From DASUSH01 sp963785155 (GTDB taxonomy: Bacteria > Actinomycetota > Thermoleophilia > Solirubrobacterales > 70-9): a stretch of 64,000 nt of DNA. Under the pieces are notes generated by a model. That model worked only from the letters and a program-made list of their open reading frames with translations, made no database searches and was not told the DNA's origin. How positions within the stretch are numbered: the first letter of the stretch is position 1; every line of letters begins with the position of its first letter. A program made the translations under genes and the position numbers. The stretch is from contig CAWAUB010000007.1 of the NCBI GenBank assembly GCA_963785155.1, positions 558,001 to 622,000 of the forward strand, in the 5' to 3' direction. Shown one piece after another: positions 46,145 to 57,154 of the stretch.

Positions 46145-48466
46145 TTGAGCATGTTCGACGTTAAGTCCGTCTCCGTAGAGGTCGGCGATCAGGAGATCAC
46201 CCTCGAGACGGGCAAGCTCGCCAGGCAGGCCGGCGGAGCCGTCGTCGTCAAGAGCGGCGACACCCATGTCCTCGCAACCGCGACCGTCGGCAACCTCCGC
46301 GACGTGGACTTCCTCCCGCTGACGGTTGACGTGGAGGAGAAGCACTACGCCGCGGGCAAGATTCCCGGCTCCTTCTTCCGCCGCGAGGCGCGCGCCGGTG
46401 AAAAGGCGACGCTGACGGCCCGGATGATCGACCGCCCCGTGCGGCCGCTCTTCCCCAAGGGCTGGCACTACGAGACCCAGCTGGTCTGCCAGCCGATCTC
46501 CGTGGACCACGTCCACCCCTACGACATCCTCGCGATGAACGGCGCCTCCGCGGCGCTCGCGCTCTCGCCGGTCCCGGTGGCGCACTACGTCGGCGCGGTC
46601 CGCGTGGGCAAGCTCGACGGCGACTTCGTCGTCAACCCCGACGAGGAGTCGCTCGAGGAGCTCGACATGGACCTGATCGTGTCCGGCTCCGCCGAGGCGA
46701 TCCTGATGGTCGAATGCGGCGCGACGGGCGTCAACGAGGCCGAAGTGCTCGACGCGCTCGACATCGCCCACGCCGAGATCAAGAAGATCATCGGCGCGAT
46801 CGAGGAGCTGCGCGAGCTCGCCGGCAAGGAGAAGATCGAGGTCGAGGCCCCCGTCATCGACGAGGACATCCTCGAGAAGATCCGCTCCGACTTCGGTGCA
46901 AAGCTGGACGAGGCAACCTCGATCGAGGGCAAGCTCGAGCGCCAGGATGCCGCCGCAGCCGTGAAGCTGGATGTCTTCGAGGCACTCGCTCCCGATCCGA
47001 TCGAGGAGCCTGAGGCCGCGCAGAAGCGCGACGACGTCGCCCGCGCCTTTGCGTCGCTCGAGAAGGACATCGTGCGCAAGCGGATCGCTGTCGACAAGAA
47101 GCGGCCCGACGGCCGCGCCGCCGACGAGATCCGGCCGATCGAGACCGAGGTCGACCTGTCACCTCGCGCGCACGGCTCAGCGCTCTTCACCCGCGGCGAG
47201 ACCCAGATCCTCTCGTCCGTCGCGCTCGGCACGACGCGGATGGACATGAAGGTCGACAACCTCGGCCTGCAGACGACGAAGACGTTCTGGCACCACTACA
47301 ACTTCCCGCCCTTCTCGGTCGGGGAGGCGGGCTTCATGCGCGGCCCGAAGCGCCGTGACATCGGCCATGGTGCGCTCGCAGAGCGTGCTCTGGTCGCGAC
47401 GATCCCGAGCCAGGAGGACTTCCCGTACGTGGTCCGGGTCGTCTCCGACACGCTGGAGTCGAACGGCTCCTCCTCGATGGGCTCCGTCTGCGCGTCCTCG
47501 ATGGCGCTGCAGGCAGCGGGCGTGCCGGTCACCGCACCGGTCGCCGGCGTCGCGATGGGCCTGATCAAGGAGGGCGACGACGTGATCGTCCTGACCGACA
47601 TCGCCGGCGTGGAGGACCACCTCGGCGACATGGACTTCAAGGTCGCCGGAACGAAGGACGGGATCACCGCCCTTCAGATGGACATCAAGATCACCGGCGT
47701 CACCTTCGAGATCCTGCGCGACGCGCTCGAGCAGGCGCTCAAGGGCCGACTGTTCATCCTCGACAAGATGGCCGAGTCGATCGATGGCCCGCGCGAGAAG
47801 CTCTCCGAGTACGCGCCGGCAATCGAGTCGATCCAGATCGACCCCGAGAAGATCGGCGCGGTCATCGGCAAGGGCGGCGAGAACATCCGCGGCCTGCAGG
47901 AGGAGTTCGAGGCCGAGATCGACATCGAGGACGACGGCACCGTCCGCGTCTACGCCGCGAGCGGAAAGCTCGTCGAGGGCTGCATCGACCGGATTCGGTC
48001 AATGACCAAGGACGCCGAGGTCGGCGATCGCTTCAAGGGCAAGGTCGTGAAGACGACCACGTTCGGAGCCTTCGTCGAGATCGTCAAGGGCACCGACGGC
48101 CTGCTTCACATCTCCAACGTGAAGCCGGGCGAGCGTGTCGAGACGGTCGACGACGTCCTCAGCCAGGGCGACGAGATCGACGTCACCGTGGTCGAGGTCG
48201 ACCGCGAGCGTGGCCGGATCGGCCTGCGCCTCTCCGAGGATCCCGACGTCGCCGGCAAGACGGCGGAGGATCTCGCCGCGGTCGGCACCGGTGACCCGGG
48301 TCGCGGCGGTGGCGGCGGCGGTCGAGATCGCGGTCGCGGTGGAGACCGCGGCGGCCGTGGCGGTCGCGACCGAGGTGGTCGCGGCGGCCGTGACGGTGGC
48401 GGTGGCGGTGGCGGCCGTGACGGTGGCGGTGGCGGTGGCGGTAGGCGCCGTCGCTTCGAGGACTGA
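46145..48466 (+). CDS. pnp: Polynucleotide phosphorylase
   Basis: A 773-residue 3'-5' exoribonuclease. Two RNase PH-like domains (the second with SMGSVCASSMALQAAG) are followed by KH (IGAVIGKGGENIRGLQ) and S1 (DGLLHISNVKPGERV). The last 60 residues are an Arg/Gly/Asp-rich RGG-like tail ending RRRRFED, likely an extra RNA-binding element. The start is TTG 46145 with AGGTAGAG upstream, or ATG 46151. Confidence 0.95.
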   Translation: MSMFDVKSVSVEVGDQEITLETGKLARQAGGAVVVKSGDTHVLATATVGNLRDVDFLPLTVDVEEKHYAAGKIPGSFFRREARAGEKATLTARMIDRPVRPLFPKGWHYETQLVCQPISVDHVHPYDILAMNGASAALALSPVPVAHYVGAVRVGKLDGDFVVNPDEESLEELDMDLIVSGSAEAILMVECGATGVNEAEVLDALDIAHAEIKKIIGAIEELRELAGKEKIEVEAPVIDEDILEKIRSDFGAKLDEATSIEGKLERQDAAAAVKLDVFEALAPDPIEEPEAAQKRDDVARAFASLEKDIVRKRIAVDKKRPDGRAADEIRPIETEVDLSPRAHGSALFTRGETQILSSVALGTTRMDMKVDNLGLQTTKTFWHHYNFPPFSVGEAGFMRGPKRRDIGHGALAERALVATIPSQEDFPYVVRVVSDTLESNGSSSMGSVCASSMALQAAGVPVTAPVAGVAMGLIKEGDDVIVLTDIAGVEDHLGDMDFKVAGTKDGITALQMDIKITGVTFEILRDALEQALKGRLFILDKMAESIDGPREKLSEYAPAIESIQIDPEKIGAVIGKGGENIRGLQEEFEAEIDIEDDGTVRVYAASGKLVEGCIDRIRSMTKDAEVGDRFKGKVVKTTTFGAFVEIVKGTDGLLHISNVKPGERVETVDDVLSQGDEIDVTVVEVDRERGRIGLRLSEDPDVAGKTAEDLAAVGTGDPGRGGGGGGRDRGRGGDRGGRGGRDRGGRGGRDGGGGGGGRDGGGGGGGRRRRFED

Positions 48467-48473
48467 GCCAACC

Positions 48474-49763
48474 GTGAGCCCAGAGGGCCTTCCGGAAGGA
48501 GTCGAGCTCACCGAGCTCGACTCCGGCGTCCGGGTGATCACCGAGGCGATGCCCTCGGTGCGCTCGGTGGCCCTCGGCCTGTGGGTCCGCACGGGGTCGC
48601 GTGACGAGGAGCCGGCCCAGGCCGGCGTCTCGCACTTCCTCGAGCACCTGCTCTTCAAGGGCACGAAGCGCTACTCGGCGGTCGAGATTTCCGAGCTCTT
48701 CGACGGGCTCGGGGCCTCGACCAACGCGGCCACGAGCAAGGAATCGACGCACCTATACGCGCGACTGCTCGACGTCCATACCGAGGAGGCCTTCGACATC
48801 CTCGCGGAGATGCTGCTCGGCCCCACCTATCCCGAGGTCGACTCCGAGCGCCAGGTGGTGCTCGAGGAGATCGCGATGTACGAGGACGAGCCTTCGGATC
48901 GCGTCCACGACGTCCTCGCGGACGCGGTCTTCGGCGACCACCCGCTCGGCCGCCGGGTGATCGGCAAGGCCGACGTGATCGCCTCGATCCCGGTACCCGA
49001 CATCGCCGAATATCACCGCCGTCGCTACACGGGCGGCAACATCGTCGTTGCAGCCGCGGGTCACATCGAACACGAGCAGATCCTCGCGTTGGCCCACGAG
49101 CACATCGCTCCGGCTCCGTCGAACGGAAACGGGGCCGCCCCCGCGGCGAAGGTCGAGCGAGAGCCACGTGCCTGCTTCTACGAGAAGGAGACCGAGCAGT
49201 ACCACGTCTGCCTCGGCGCGCCTGGGATCCCGCGCGGCGACGACCGTCGCTTCGCACTCGGGGTCGTCAACTCGGTCTTTGGCGGCGCCACCTCGTCGCG
49301 GCTCTTCACCGAGGTGCGCGAGAAGCGCGGCCTCGCCTATTCGGTCGGCTCCTACTCGGACGAGTACGCGGACAACGGCGTGCTCGCCACCTACGTCGGC
49401 ACCCGTCCCGACAACGTCGCCGAGGCGCTCGACGTGATCGGCACCGAGCTGGCCTCGCTGGCGAGTGACGGAATCAGCGAGGACGAGATGCGCCGCGCCA
49501 AGGAGCACATCAAGGGCCGCATCGTCCTCGGCCTCGAGTCGAGCGCTGCCCGGATGTCGCGGATCGCCCGCGCGACCATGCACGGCGTGCCCCTCTACTC
49601 GCTCGACGAGATGCTCGCCCGGGTCGAGGCCGTCACCCCCGATGAGGCCGCCGAGATCGCCTCGACGATGTACGACCCCTCGCGTTTCTCGGCCGCCGCG
49701 GTTGGCGGCAACGAGGACGTTTTCCGCAGCGCGCTCGCCCCGGTCAGCCCGGCCCTGGCGTAA
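48474..49763 (+). CDS. M16 zinc peptidase (processing-protease family)
   Basis: A 429-residue protein beginning near GTG 48474. The inverted zinc motif HFLEH and its downstream Glu (within TEEAFDILAEMLL) are intact, so it is the active type of M16 peptidase. The C-terminal half has FGGATSSRLFTEVREKRGLAYSV. It follows pnp by 7 bases, the common pnp-M16 order of Gram-positive bacteria. The substrates are unknown. Confidence 0.9.
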   Translation: MSPEGLPEGVELTELDSGVRVITEAMPSVRSVALGLWVRTGSRDEEPAQAGVSHFLEHLLFKGTKRYSAVEISELFDGLGASTNAATSKESTHLYARLLDVHTEEAFDILAEMLLGPTYPEVDSERQVVLEEIAMYEDEPSDRVHDVLADAVFGDHPLGRRVIGKADVIASIPVPDIAEYHRRRYTGGNIVVAAAGHIEHEQILALAHEHIAPAPSNGNGAAPAAKVEREPRACFYEKETEQYHVCLGAPGIPRGDDRRFALGVVNSVFGGATSSRLFTEVREKRGLAYSVGSYSDEYADNGVLATYVGTRPDNVAEALDVIGTELASLASDGISEDEMRRAKEHIKGRIVLGLESSAARMSRIARATMHGVPLYSLDEMLARVEAVTPDEAAEIASTMYDPSRFSAAAVGGNEDVFRSALAPVSPALA

Positions 49764-49774
49764 CTTTCGCACAG

Positions 49775-50957
49775 ATGAGGGTCAGGGAGATCCTGACGTC
49801 CCTCGCCGAGAGGATCACGATCACCCCCGACGCCCGCCCCTGATTACGCGGCGAACGCCACCGGCACCCAAGGGATCTTCTCGATGGAGAACTTCACCAC
49901 CGGCTCGGCCGGGGACTCCGTGTTCGGTAATCCGGTTGCAAACGAGATTCAGAGCGGCGCCGGCGACGACGTGGTGGACGCGGGCGCCGGCGACGATGAC
50001 GTCGACGCGGGAACCGGTAACAACAGGGTTGCCGCGGGCGACGGCGAGGACGAGGTCGACGCCGAGGCCGGCAACGACACGGTCGACGCTGGCGCAGGCG
50101 AGGACGAGGTCGACACCGGGGCCGGCAATGACACGGTGGCCGGAGGATCCGAGAACGATGCGATCGAGACGCTCGCGGGCACCGATTCCATCGACGCCGG
50201 GACCGGCGACGACGCGATTTCAGCCGGCGCCGGCGACGACGCGATCGCCGCCGGCGCTGGTTTCGACGCCCTGGACGGAGGCACCGGCATCGACCTCGCC
50301 ACCTACGCCGACGCGCCCGGCGTGGTCAGCGCGAGCCTCCCGACCCTGGCGCGGAACGACGGATTTGGGACGTCCGACACGTTCGCGACGGGGTCGATCG
50401 AGAACCTGACCGGCGGCCCTCAGGCGGACACGCTTCTCGGCGACGGCGGCCCGAACGCGATGATCGGGGGCCTCGGCGCGGACACGATGTTCGGCGGCGC
50501 CGGCGATGACCGCCTGTTCGCGAATGACGGAGTGACGGACACGCTCCTCGACTGCGGGACGGGCGCGGACGTCCTCGATCGTGACCCCGCGACGATCGAC
50601 CCCGACTCGATCGTCTCGAGCTGCGCCACCGTGAACCCTCCGCTCACGCCTCCCGTGTCTCCCTCGAACGAGTTCACCATCGGCAAGCCGGAGAAGAATA
50701 CGAAGAACGGGACGGCGAAGCTGCCGTTGACCGTTCCGGGCCCCGGCGAGCTCGAATTGTCCGGTCAGAAGGTGGAGCTGGTGGGCAAGAACGCCCGCGG
50801 TGAGGGAATCGTGAAGCTGAAGGTGGACCCGATCGCGAAGGTCGAGCAGAGACTCGCGAACAAGGGCAAGGCGACGGTAACCGTGACGGCCACGTTTACG
50901 CCGAGCGGCGGCGACGCGAACTCGAAATCCGTCGATGTGAAGCTGAAACAGAAGTAG
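49775..50957 (+). CDS. RTX/calcium-repeat protein (5' frame break)
   Basis: From 49884 the frame is open for 357 residues. It has about twelve nonapeptide RTX repeats (GAGDDVVDA, GAGDDDVDA, GAGNDTVAG and similar), which bind Ca2+ and form a beta-roll. A variant repeat block (GGAGDDRLFAND) and a C-terminal beta domain follow. Sequence in the same style (PDYAANATGTQGIFS) extends upstream in frame. It joins ATG 49775 (MRVREILTSLAERIT) if one base is removed near 49842. TAACTT (49761-49766) lies 8 nt before that ATG. No signal peptide; the first part may be lost. Confidence 0.65.
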
Positions 50958-50969
50958 GCTCACCCACCC

Positions 50970-51641
50970 GTGATCCGAGTAGGAGTATCGGGAGCAGCGG
51001 GGCGCATGGGCGCGACCGTCTGCGATGCCGTCGAGGGCGCCGAGGACATGGAGCTCACAGGCAGGGCCGATCCGGCACTTGACACGAGCCTCGACTCGAT
51101 CCTCGGCGACGCCGACGTCGTCGTCGACTTCACCACGCCCGACGCCGGTCCCGGCAACGTCTCGGCGTGTCTTGGCGCCGGCGTGCACTGCGTGGTCGGC
51201 ACGACCGGCTTCGACCTCGACGCCCTGCGCGAGGCCGCCGAGTCGAGCGGGGGAGAGGCCAACTGCTTCGTCGCGCCGAACTTCGCGATCGGCGCGGTGC
51301 TGATGATGGAGGCGGCGAAGCTCGCCGCGCCGCACATGCCCGAGTGCGAGATCGTCGAGCTCCACCACGACCGCAAGCTCGACACGCCCTCGGGCACGGC
51401 GGCCCGGACGGCGAAGCTGATCGCTGAGGCCGGGGGCAACGTCCACGAGCCGATCCACTCCGTCCGGCTGCCCGGCCTGGTCGCGCACCAGGAGGTGATC
51501 TTCGGCGGCGAGGGGCAGACGCTGACGATCCGCCACGACTCGATCGACCGCAGCTCGTTCATGCCGGGCGTCCTGCTCGCCGTTCGCAAGGTGGGCGGGC
51601 TCGACCAGCGGTTCACCGTCGGCCTGGAGAACCTGCTGTGA
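50970..51641 (+). CDS. dapB: 4-hydroxy-tetrahydrodipicolinate reductase
   Basis: A 223-residue lysine/DAP enzyme using NAD(P)H. The nucleotide motif VGVSGAAGRMG and the catalytic ELHHDRKLDTPSGTA motif are seen. GTG 50970 is 9 nt after TAGGCT (50955-50960), with no Shine-Dalgarno site. It overlaps the first amidase by GTGA. Confidence 0.94.
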   Translation: MIRVGVSGAAGRMGATVCDAVEGAEDMELTGRADPALDTSLDSILGDADVVVDFTTPDAGPGNVSACLGAGVHCVVGTTGFDLDALREAAESSGGEANCFVAPNFAIGAVLMMEAAKLAAPHMPECEIVELHHDRKLDTPSGTAARTAKLIAEAGGNVHEPIHSVRLPGLVAHQEVIFGGEGQTLTIRHDSIDRSSFMPGVLLAVRKVGGLDQRFTVGLENLL

Positions 51642-53082
51642 GCGACGAGCTGGCGACCCTCGACGCCACCGCCCAGGCGCAGCTCGTCCGCGACGGCGAG
51701 CTCAGCCCGCTCGAGCTCGTCGATGCCGCGATCGCGCGGATCGAGGCGCTCAACCCGGAATTGAACGCAGTCATCCACCCGCTATTCGAGAAGGCCCGCG
51801 CCGAGGCATCAGGCGACCTGCCCGACGGGCCCTTCAAGGGCGTGCCGCTCCTGCTCAAGGACCTGGGCGCCTACTCGGCGGGCGATCCGCTCAACGAGGG
51901 CATGAAGTTCCTCCGCGATCTCGACTGGCACGAGGACTCCGACATGGGGCTCGTGACGCGCTTTCGCAAGGCCGGCTTCGTGATCTGCGGGCGGACCAAC
52001 ACGCCCGAGCTCGGCATCCTGCCGACGACCGAGCCAGAGGCCCACGGAGCGTCGCGAAACCCCTGGTCGACCGCGCATTCGACCGGCGGCTCGAGCGGCG
52101 GCTCCGCCGCCGCGGTCGCCTCCGGGATGGTCCCCGTGGCCCACGCCAACGATGGCGGCGGCTCGATCCGGATCCCGGCGTCGAAGTGCGGCCTCGTCGG
52201 CCTGAAGCCTTCGCGCGGGCGGGTCAGCCTCGCCCCCGATTTCGGGGACATCATGAGCGGCCTCGTCGCCGACCACGTCGTCACCAGGTCCGTGCGCGAC
52301 TGCGCGGCGGTCCTCGACGCGACCCATGGCATGACCGCGGGCGACCCCTACGGCGTGCCCGACCCGTCGCGGCCCTACGCCGAGGAGCTCGAGGCCGGCC
52401 CCGGCCCGCTTCGGATCGGCTCGTTGACCTCGGCACCGGGCGGCGCCTTCGAGGTCGATCCGGCCTGTGTCGAGGCGGTCGAGGACGCCGCAAGCCTCCT
52501 CACCGAGCTCGGCCACTCGGTCGATGAGTCGCACCCCGAGGCGCTTCACGATCCGGGTTATACCGAGCAGTTCATCGCGCGCTGGACCGCCGGCGTCGCC
52601 TGGAACCTCGACTACTGGTCGCGGAAGACGGGCGTCGAGGTCACCGCGGAGGGCGTCGAGGCCTCGACCTGGGCGCTCGCCGAGATGGGGCGGGCGTTCG
52701 GCGCTCCGCAGTACCTGTCCGCCCTGGAGTACCAGCAGCGAACGGCCCGGCAGGCTGCCGCATGGTGGGAGGACGGGTTCGACCTGCTGCTGACGCCGAC
52801 CTCGGGCGAGCGCCCCGCCGAGCTGGGCTCCTTCGCTCCGGTCGCCGACAACCCGGCCGCCCCGATCTTCCGCTCGATCTCGGTGGCCGGGTTCACCGCC
52901 TTCTGGAACGCGTCGGGCCAGCCCGCGATCTCGCTGCCGCTCCATTGGACGCGAAGAGGGACTGCCGGTCGGCATCCACCTCGTCGCCGCCTACGGCCGC
53001 GAGGACCTGCTGCTCTCGATCGCGGCCGAGCTCGAGCGCGCCCGCCCCTGGGCAGATCGCCGTCCACCGGTGTTCGCGAGCT
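51638..53082 (+). CDS. Amidase signature enzyme 1 (frame broken near the end)
   Basis: An amidase-signature hydrolase of about 480 residues. The Ser-cisSer-Lys triad is present: Lys in LLLKDLG, Ser-cisSer region TGGSSGGSAAAVASG, and GGGSIRIPAS. One extra base near 52955 (after LPLHWTR) shifts the last 40 codons; correcting it gives EGLPVG and a normal end ...PPVFAS with TGA at 53080-53082. The substrate is unknown. Its place between dapB and dapA suggests cell-wall or lysine-derived amides but does not prove it. Confidence 0.8.
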
Positions 53083-54548
53083 GATGGCGACCGCGACGGA
53101 GCTCGGAGGCCTCGACGCAACCGCCCAGGCGGAGCTGGTGCGCAAGGGCGAAGCTCAGCCCGCTCGAGCTGGTCGACGCCGCGATCGCTCGAATCGAGGC
53201 GACCGATCCCGAGCTCAACTCGGTCAACCACCGTCTCTTCGAGGAGGCTCGCGAAGAGGCTGTCGGGCGAGCTCGTCGGACGGTCCCTTCCGCGGCGTCC
53301 CGTTCCTGCTCAAGGACCTGGGGATCTCCTTCGCCGGCCAGCCTCTCCACATGGGCATGCAGGCCCTGAAGGACGCCGATTTCCGCGCGCCGGCGGATTC
53401 CTACCTCGCCCTGCGCTTCCGCGGGGCAGGGCTGGTGACGGTCGGCAAGACGAACACGCCGGAGATCGGCATCCTGCCGACCACCGAGCCGGACTCCTAC
53501 GGGGCCACCCGCAACCCCTGGGACACGTCGCGCACGGCTGGCGGCTCGAGCGGCGGCGCCGGCGCCGCGGTCGCGGCCGGCCTGGTGCCGTTCGCGCACG
53601 CCTCCGACGGCGGCGGCTCGATCCGCATCCCGGCGAGCTTCAACGGCCTCGTCGGCCTGAAGACGACCAGGGCGCGCACGACGGCGGGCCCGCTGACCGG
53701 TGACTTCGCCTCGGGCCTGTCGGAGAATTTCGCCGTCACCCGCAGCGTCCGCGACGCCGCGGCGCTGCTCGATGCGGTGCATGGCCCGGGGCCCGGGAGA
53801 TCCCTACGCGGCGCCTGAGCCGGAGCGGCCATACGTCGAGGAGCTGACCGCTTCGCCCGAAAAGTTGCGGATTGCGATGGTCGCGAACTCGCCCGTCGAG
53901 ACGGACCCCGATCCCGAGGCGATCGCCGCCGTTCGCTCCACCGCGGAGCTGCTCGAAGAGCTCGGCCACTCGGTCGAGGAGCTCGACCTCGGCGCCGTTG
54001 GGGGCCCTGGGATCGGCGAACTGATGCCGGGCGCGTTCATCAAGCGCTGGGCGGCGGGCATGGCCAGCACGGTCCGGGTCTTCGGCCGGATCCTTGGGCG
54101 CCCGATCACCGAGGACGATGTTGAGCCGCTCACCTGGGCGCTGGCCCAGAGCGGGGAGACGGTGAGTGGCCCGGACTACCTGGAAGCGGTCAGCCTGCAC
54201 CAGCTTCTCGGCCGCGCGATCGGTGGCCTGTACGCGAGCGGGATCGACCTGATCCTGTCCCCGACGACTGGCGAGGCGCCACCGCCGCTCGGCGAGTTCG
54301 ACGATTCCGGCCCCGATCCCCTCCGGGCGCTGAAGCGCGCCGAGAAGACCGCGATGTTCACGAGCCTCTTCAACACGACCGGCCAGCCGGCGATCTCCCT
54401 GCCGTTGCACTGGACGGCTGAGGGTCTTCCGCTCGGCGTCCAGTTCGCCGCTCCGCTAGGTGACGAGGGCACCCTGATCCGCGTCGCGGCCCAGCTGGAG
54501 CAGGCGCGCCCCTGGTCCGACCGCCGCCCGGCGGTCTTCGCTGCCTAG
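53082..54548 (+). CDS. Amidase signature enzyme 2 (three frame breaks)
   Basis: A paralogue of the previous amidase, starting at ATG 53082 inside its stop (TGATG). The catalytic segments LLKDLGISFAGQ, AGGSSGGAGAAVAAG and GGGSIRIPAS are kept. Single extra bases near 53152, 53268 and 53797 split it; the last part is open from 53800 to 54548. Each corrected join matches amidase 1. Either sequence errors in this repeat pair or real decay of the second copy. Confidence 0.75.
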
Positions 54549-54570
54549 CGCCCCGGTACCCTCCGTTTCG

Positions 54571-55449
54571 ATGAGCGTTTCGAGCATCCACGGCGTGATC
54601 ACGGCGATGGTGACCCCGTTCGCCGACGACGGGTCGGTCGACCTCGAGGCCGGACGGCGAGTCGCCCGCCACCTTGTGGATCACGGCTCCCATGGCGTGG
54701 TCGTGGCCGGGACAACAGGCGAGAACCCGACCCTCACCGACGAGGAGCAGATCGAGTTGCTCCGGGCGGTCAAGGACGAGCTCGGAACCGAGGCGACTGT
54801 GATCGCCGGTACGGGCACGAACGACACCCGCCACTCGATCCATCTGACCGAGACGTCGACGGAGGCCGGCGCAGACGCCTGCCTCGTTGTCACTCCGTAC
54901 TACAACAAGCCCAACCCGGCCGGCCTGAGGGCGCACTTCGCCGCCGTGGCCGCCGCCACCGACCGGCCGATCGTCCTCTACAACATCCCCTCCCGCTGTG
55001 TCATCAACATCGGGCCAGATCTGCTCGCCGAGATCGCCGCGGAGAGCGAAAACGTCGTCGCGGTGAAACAGGCGAACAACGACGACATCGGGCCGATCGA
55101 GGGTATGGACATCCTGGCGGGCAACGACGACATCCTCTTCCGCACGATGGAACTGGGAGGCGCCGGTGGAATCACCGTCGCATCCCACATCGTGGGTGAC
55201 GAGATGCGCGAGATCTACGACGCCGCGAAGGCGGGGGATCTGGACCGCGCCCGCGAGGTCCACGAGCGCCTCGCCCCCGTCTACGAGGCGATGGCGATCA
55301 CCTCGAACCCGATCCCCGTAAAGACCGCCCTCGAGATGATGGGCGTCGCCTCCGCTCGGATGCGACTGCCGATGGTGGACGCCGACGAAGAGCAGCGGGC
55401 GGCGATCCGCTCGGCGCTCGAGTCCCACGGCCTCCTAACTCCCGCGTGA
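54571..55449 (+). CDS. dapA: 4-hydroxy-tetrahydrodipicolinate synthase
   Basis: A 292-residue aldolase condensing pyruvate and aspartate semialdehyde. The Schiff-base Lys is in VVAVKQA; GTTGENPTLTDEEQ and PYYNKPNPAGL are diagnostic. TACCCT (54557-54562) stands 8 nt before the ATG, with no Shine-Dalgarno site. It overlaps rnj by GTGA. Confidence 0.96.
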   Translation: MSVSSIHGVITAMVTPFADDGSVDLEAGRRVARHLVDHGSHGVVVAGTTGENPTLTDEEQIELLRAVKDELGTEATVIAGTGTNDTRHSIHLTETSTEAGADACLVVTPYYNKPNPAGLRAHFAAVAAATDRPIVLYNIPSRCVINIGPDLLAEIAAESENVVAVKQANNDDIGPIEGMDILAGNDDILFRTMELGGAGGITVASHIVGDEMREIYDAAKAGDLDRAREVHERLAPVYEAMAITSNPIPVKTALEMMGVASARMRLPMVDADEEQRAAIRSALESHGLLTPA

Positions 55450-57104
55450 GCTCGGTTCGGATCCTGCCCCTCGGGGGCCTGGGGGAGATCGGCAAGAACA
55501 TGACGGTCGTCGAGATCGACGACCGGATCGCGATCGTCGACACCGGGCTGATGTTCCCGACGGCCGAGATGCTGGGCATCGACCTCGTGCTGCCCGATTT
55601 CTCCTACCTGCGCGAGCGAGCAGATGACATCGAGGCGATCGTGCTCACCCACGGCCACGAGGACCACGTCGGCGCCCTGCCCTACGTGCTTCGGGAAATC
55701 GGCATGCCGCCGGTCATCTACGGCGGCCGGCTGACCGTTGGCCTGGTCCGCTCGAAGCTCGAAGAGCACAAGCTCAAGAACGTTCCGATCGAGGTGCTCG
55801 AAACGGGCGAGCGCGTTCACGCCGGCCCCTTCGAGATCGAACTCGTCCACATGGCGCACTCGATCCCGGACTCGCGGGCGGTCGCGCTTCACACCGACGA
55901 GGGAGTCGTCCTGATCACGGGTGACTACAAGTTCGACCAGACGCCCGTCGACGGCGTTCCGGCAGACGTCTCCCGCCTGGCGGAGCTCGGCCGCGACGGC
56001 GTCCTCTGCCTCTGCGGCGACTCGACCAACGCCGATCGGCCGGGAGTGGCGCCGTCGGAATCGAGCGTCGGCCCCGGCCTGCTCGAGGTCTTCAACCGCT
56101 GCGAGGGCCGGATCGTCGTCACCTGCTTCGCCTCCAACCTTCACCGCGTACAGCAGGTCGTCGACGCTGCCGCTCAGCTCGACCGGCGTGTCTCGCTCGT
56201 CGGCCGCTCGATGCGAAAGAACTTCAACATCGCGAAGAACCTGGGCATCACGGACGCGCCCTCGGGCATGCTGATCAACCCGAAGGAGATCGAGGACTTC
56301 CCAGACCACAAGGTGATCGCGATCTCCACCGGCAGCCAGGGGGAGCCGCTCTCCGCGCTGCGGCGGATGGCTCACGGCGAGCACCGCGACATCGAGCTCC
56401 ACTCGGGCGACACGGTGATCTTCTCGGCGACCCCGATCCCGGGCAACGAGCGCTCGGTCAACGAGACGGTCGACCGGATCTTCCAGATCGGCGCACAGGT
56501 GATCACGGCGGCTGACGCGCCCATCCACGCCTCCGGACACGGCTGGCAGGAGGAGCTGAAGCTGATGCTCAACCTGACCAAGCCGCGCTACGTGATGCCG
56601 TTTCACGGCGACCACAAGCGCCTGCGCCTGCACGCCCAGCTCGCCGAGTCGGTGGGGGTCGACCCCGAGGATATTTTCAAGGGCCGCAACGGCCTGCCGC
56701 TCGAGATCGACCGCAAGGGCGCCGGCTTCGGCGAGGACGAGGAGGCCGGGATGATCTTCGTCGATGGCGTCGATATCGGCGAGCCCGACGACGTCGCGCT
56801 TCGCGACCGCCGCATGCTCTCCGCCGACGGCATCTTCATCGTCGTCGCGACCGTGTCGTCGGAGGACGGGCGGTCGGTTTCGCCGCCCGAGGTGATCTTC
56901 CGCGGCGTCCCGTTCGTCGAGGAGGCCGACTCGGTGGTCGAGGAGATCCGTGATGTCGTCGACGCCTCGCTCGCGACGTCGGCCAAGAACGACGTCACCG
57001 AGATCGCCCTGCTTCAGGAGGATCTGCACGACGCCGTCGCCGAGTTCGTCTACGAGCGCCTGCGGCGCCGGCCCATGGTCCTGCCCGTCGTGGTCGAAGT
57101 CTGA
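55446..57104 (+). CDS. rnj: Ribonuclease J
   Basis: A 552-residue metallo-beta-lactamase/beta-CASP RNase with 5'-exo and endo activity. GGLGEIGKNM, the zinc motif THGHEDHVGALPY, and the beta-CASP region with STGSQGEP and HASGHGWQEE are present. Translationally coupled to dapA. The dapA-rnj order is common in actinobacteria. Confidence 0.95.
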   Translation: MSSVRILPLGGLGEIGKNMTVVEIDDRIAIVDTGLMFPTAEMLGIDLVLPDFSYLRERADDIEAIVLTHGHEDHVGALPYVLREIGMPPVIYGGRLTVGLVRSKLEEHKLKNVPIEVLETGERVHAGPFEIELVHMAHSIPDSRAVALHTDEGVVLITGDYKFDQTPVDGVPADVSRLAELGRDGVLCLCGDSTNADRPGVAPSESSVGPGLLEVFNRCEGRIVVTCFASNLHRVQQVVDAAAQLDRRVSLVGRSMRKNFNIAKNLGITDAPSGMLINPKEIEDFPDHKVIAISTGSQGEPLSALRRMAHGEHRDIELHSGDTVIFSATPIPGNERSVNETVDRIFQIGAQVITAADAPIHASGHGWQEELKLMLNLTKPRYVMPFHGDHKRLRLHAQLAESVGVDPEDIFKGRNGLPLEIDRKGAGFGEDEEAGMIFVDGVDIGEPDDVALRDRRMLSADGIFIVVATVSSEDGRSVSPPEVIFRGVPFVEEADSVVEEIRDVVDASLATSAKNDVTEIALLQEDLHDAVAEFVYERLRRRPMVLPVVVEV

Positions 57105-57154
57105 CGACCGGTTCGACTAGATTCCCCGCCCCAGATCAACGGAAAGGCAGGGCA

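Noticed and set aside
48290..48462. GC-rich short repeats that could suggest a CRISPR-like or simple repeat array
   Set aside because: The repeats are in frame and encode the Arg/Gly tail of PNPase; there are no spacers of uniform length.
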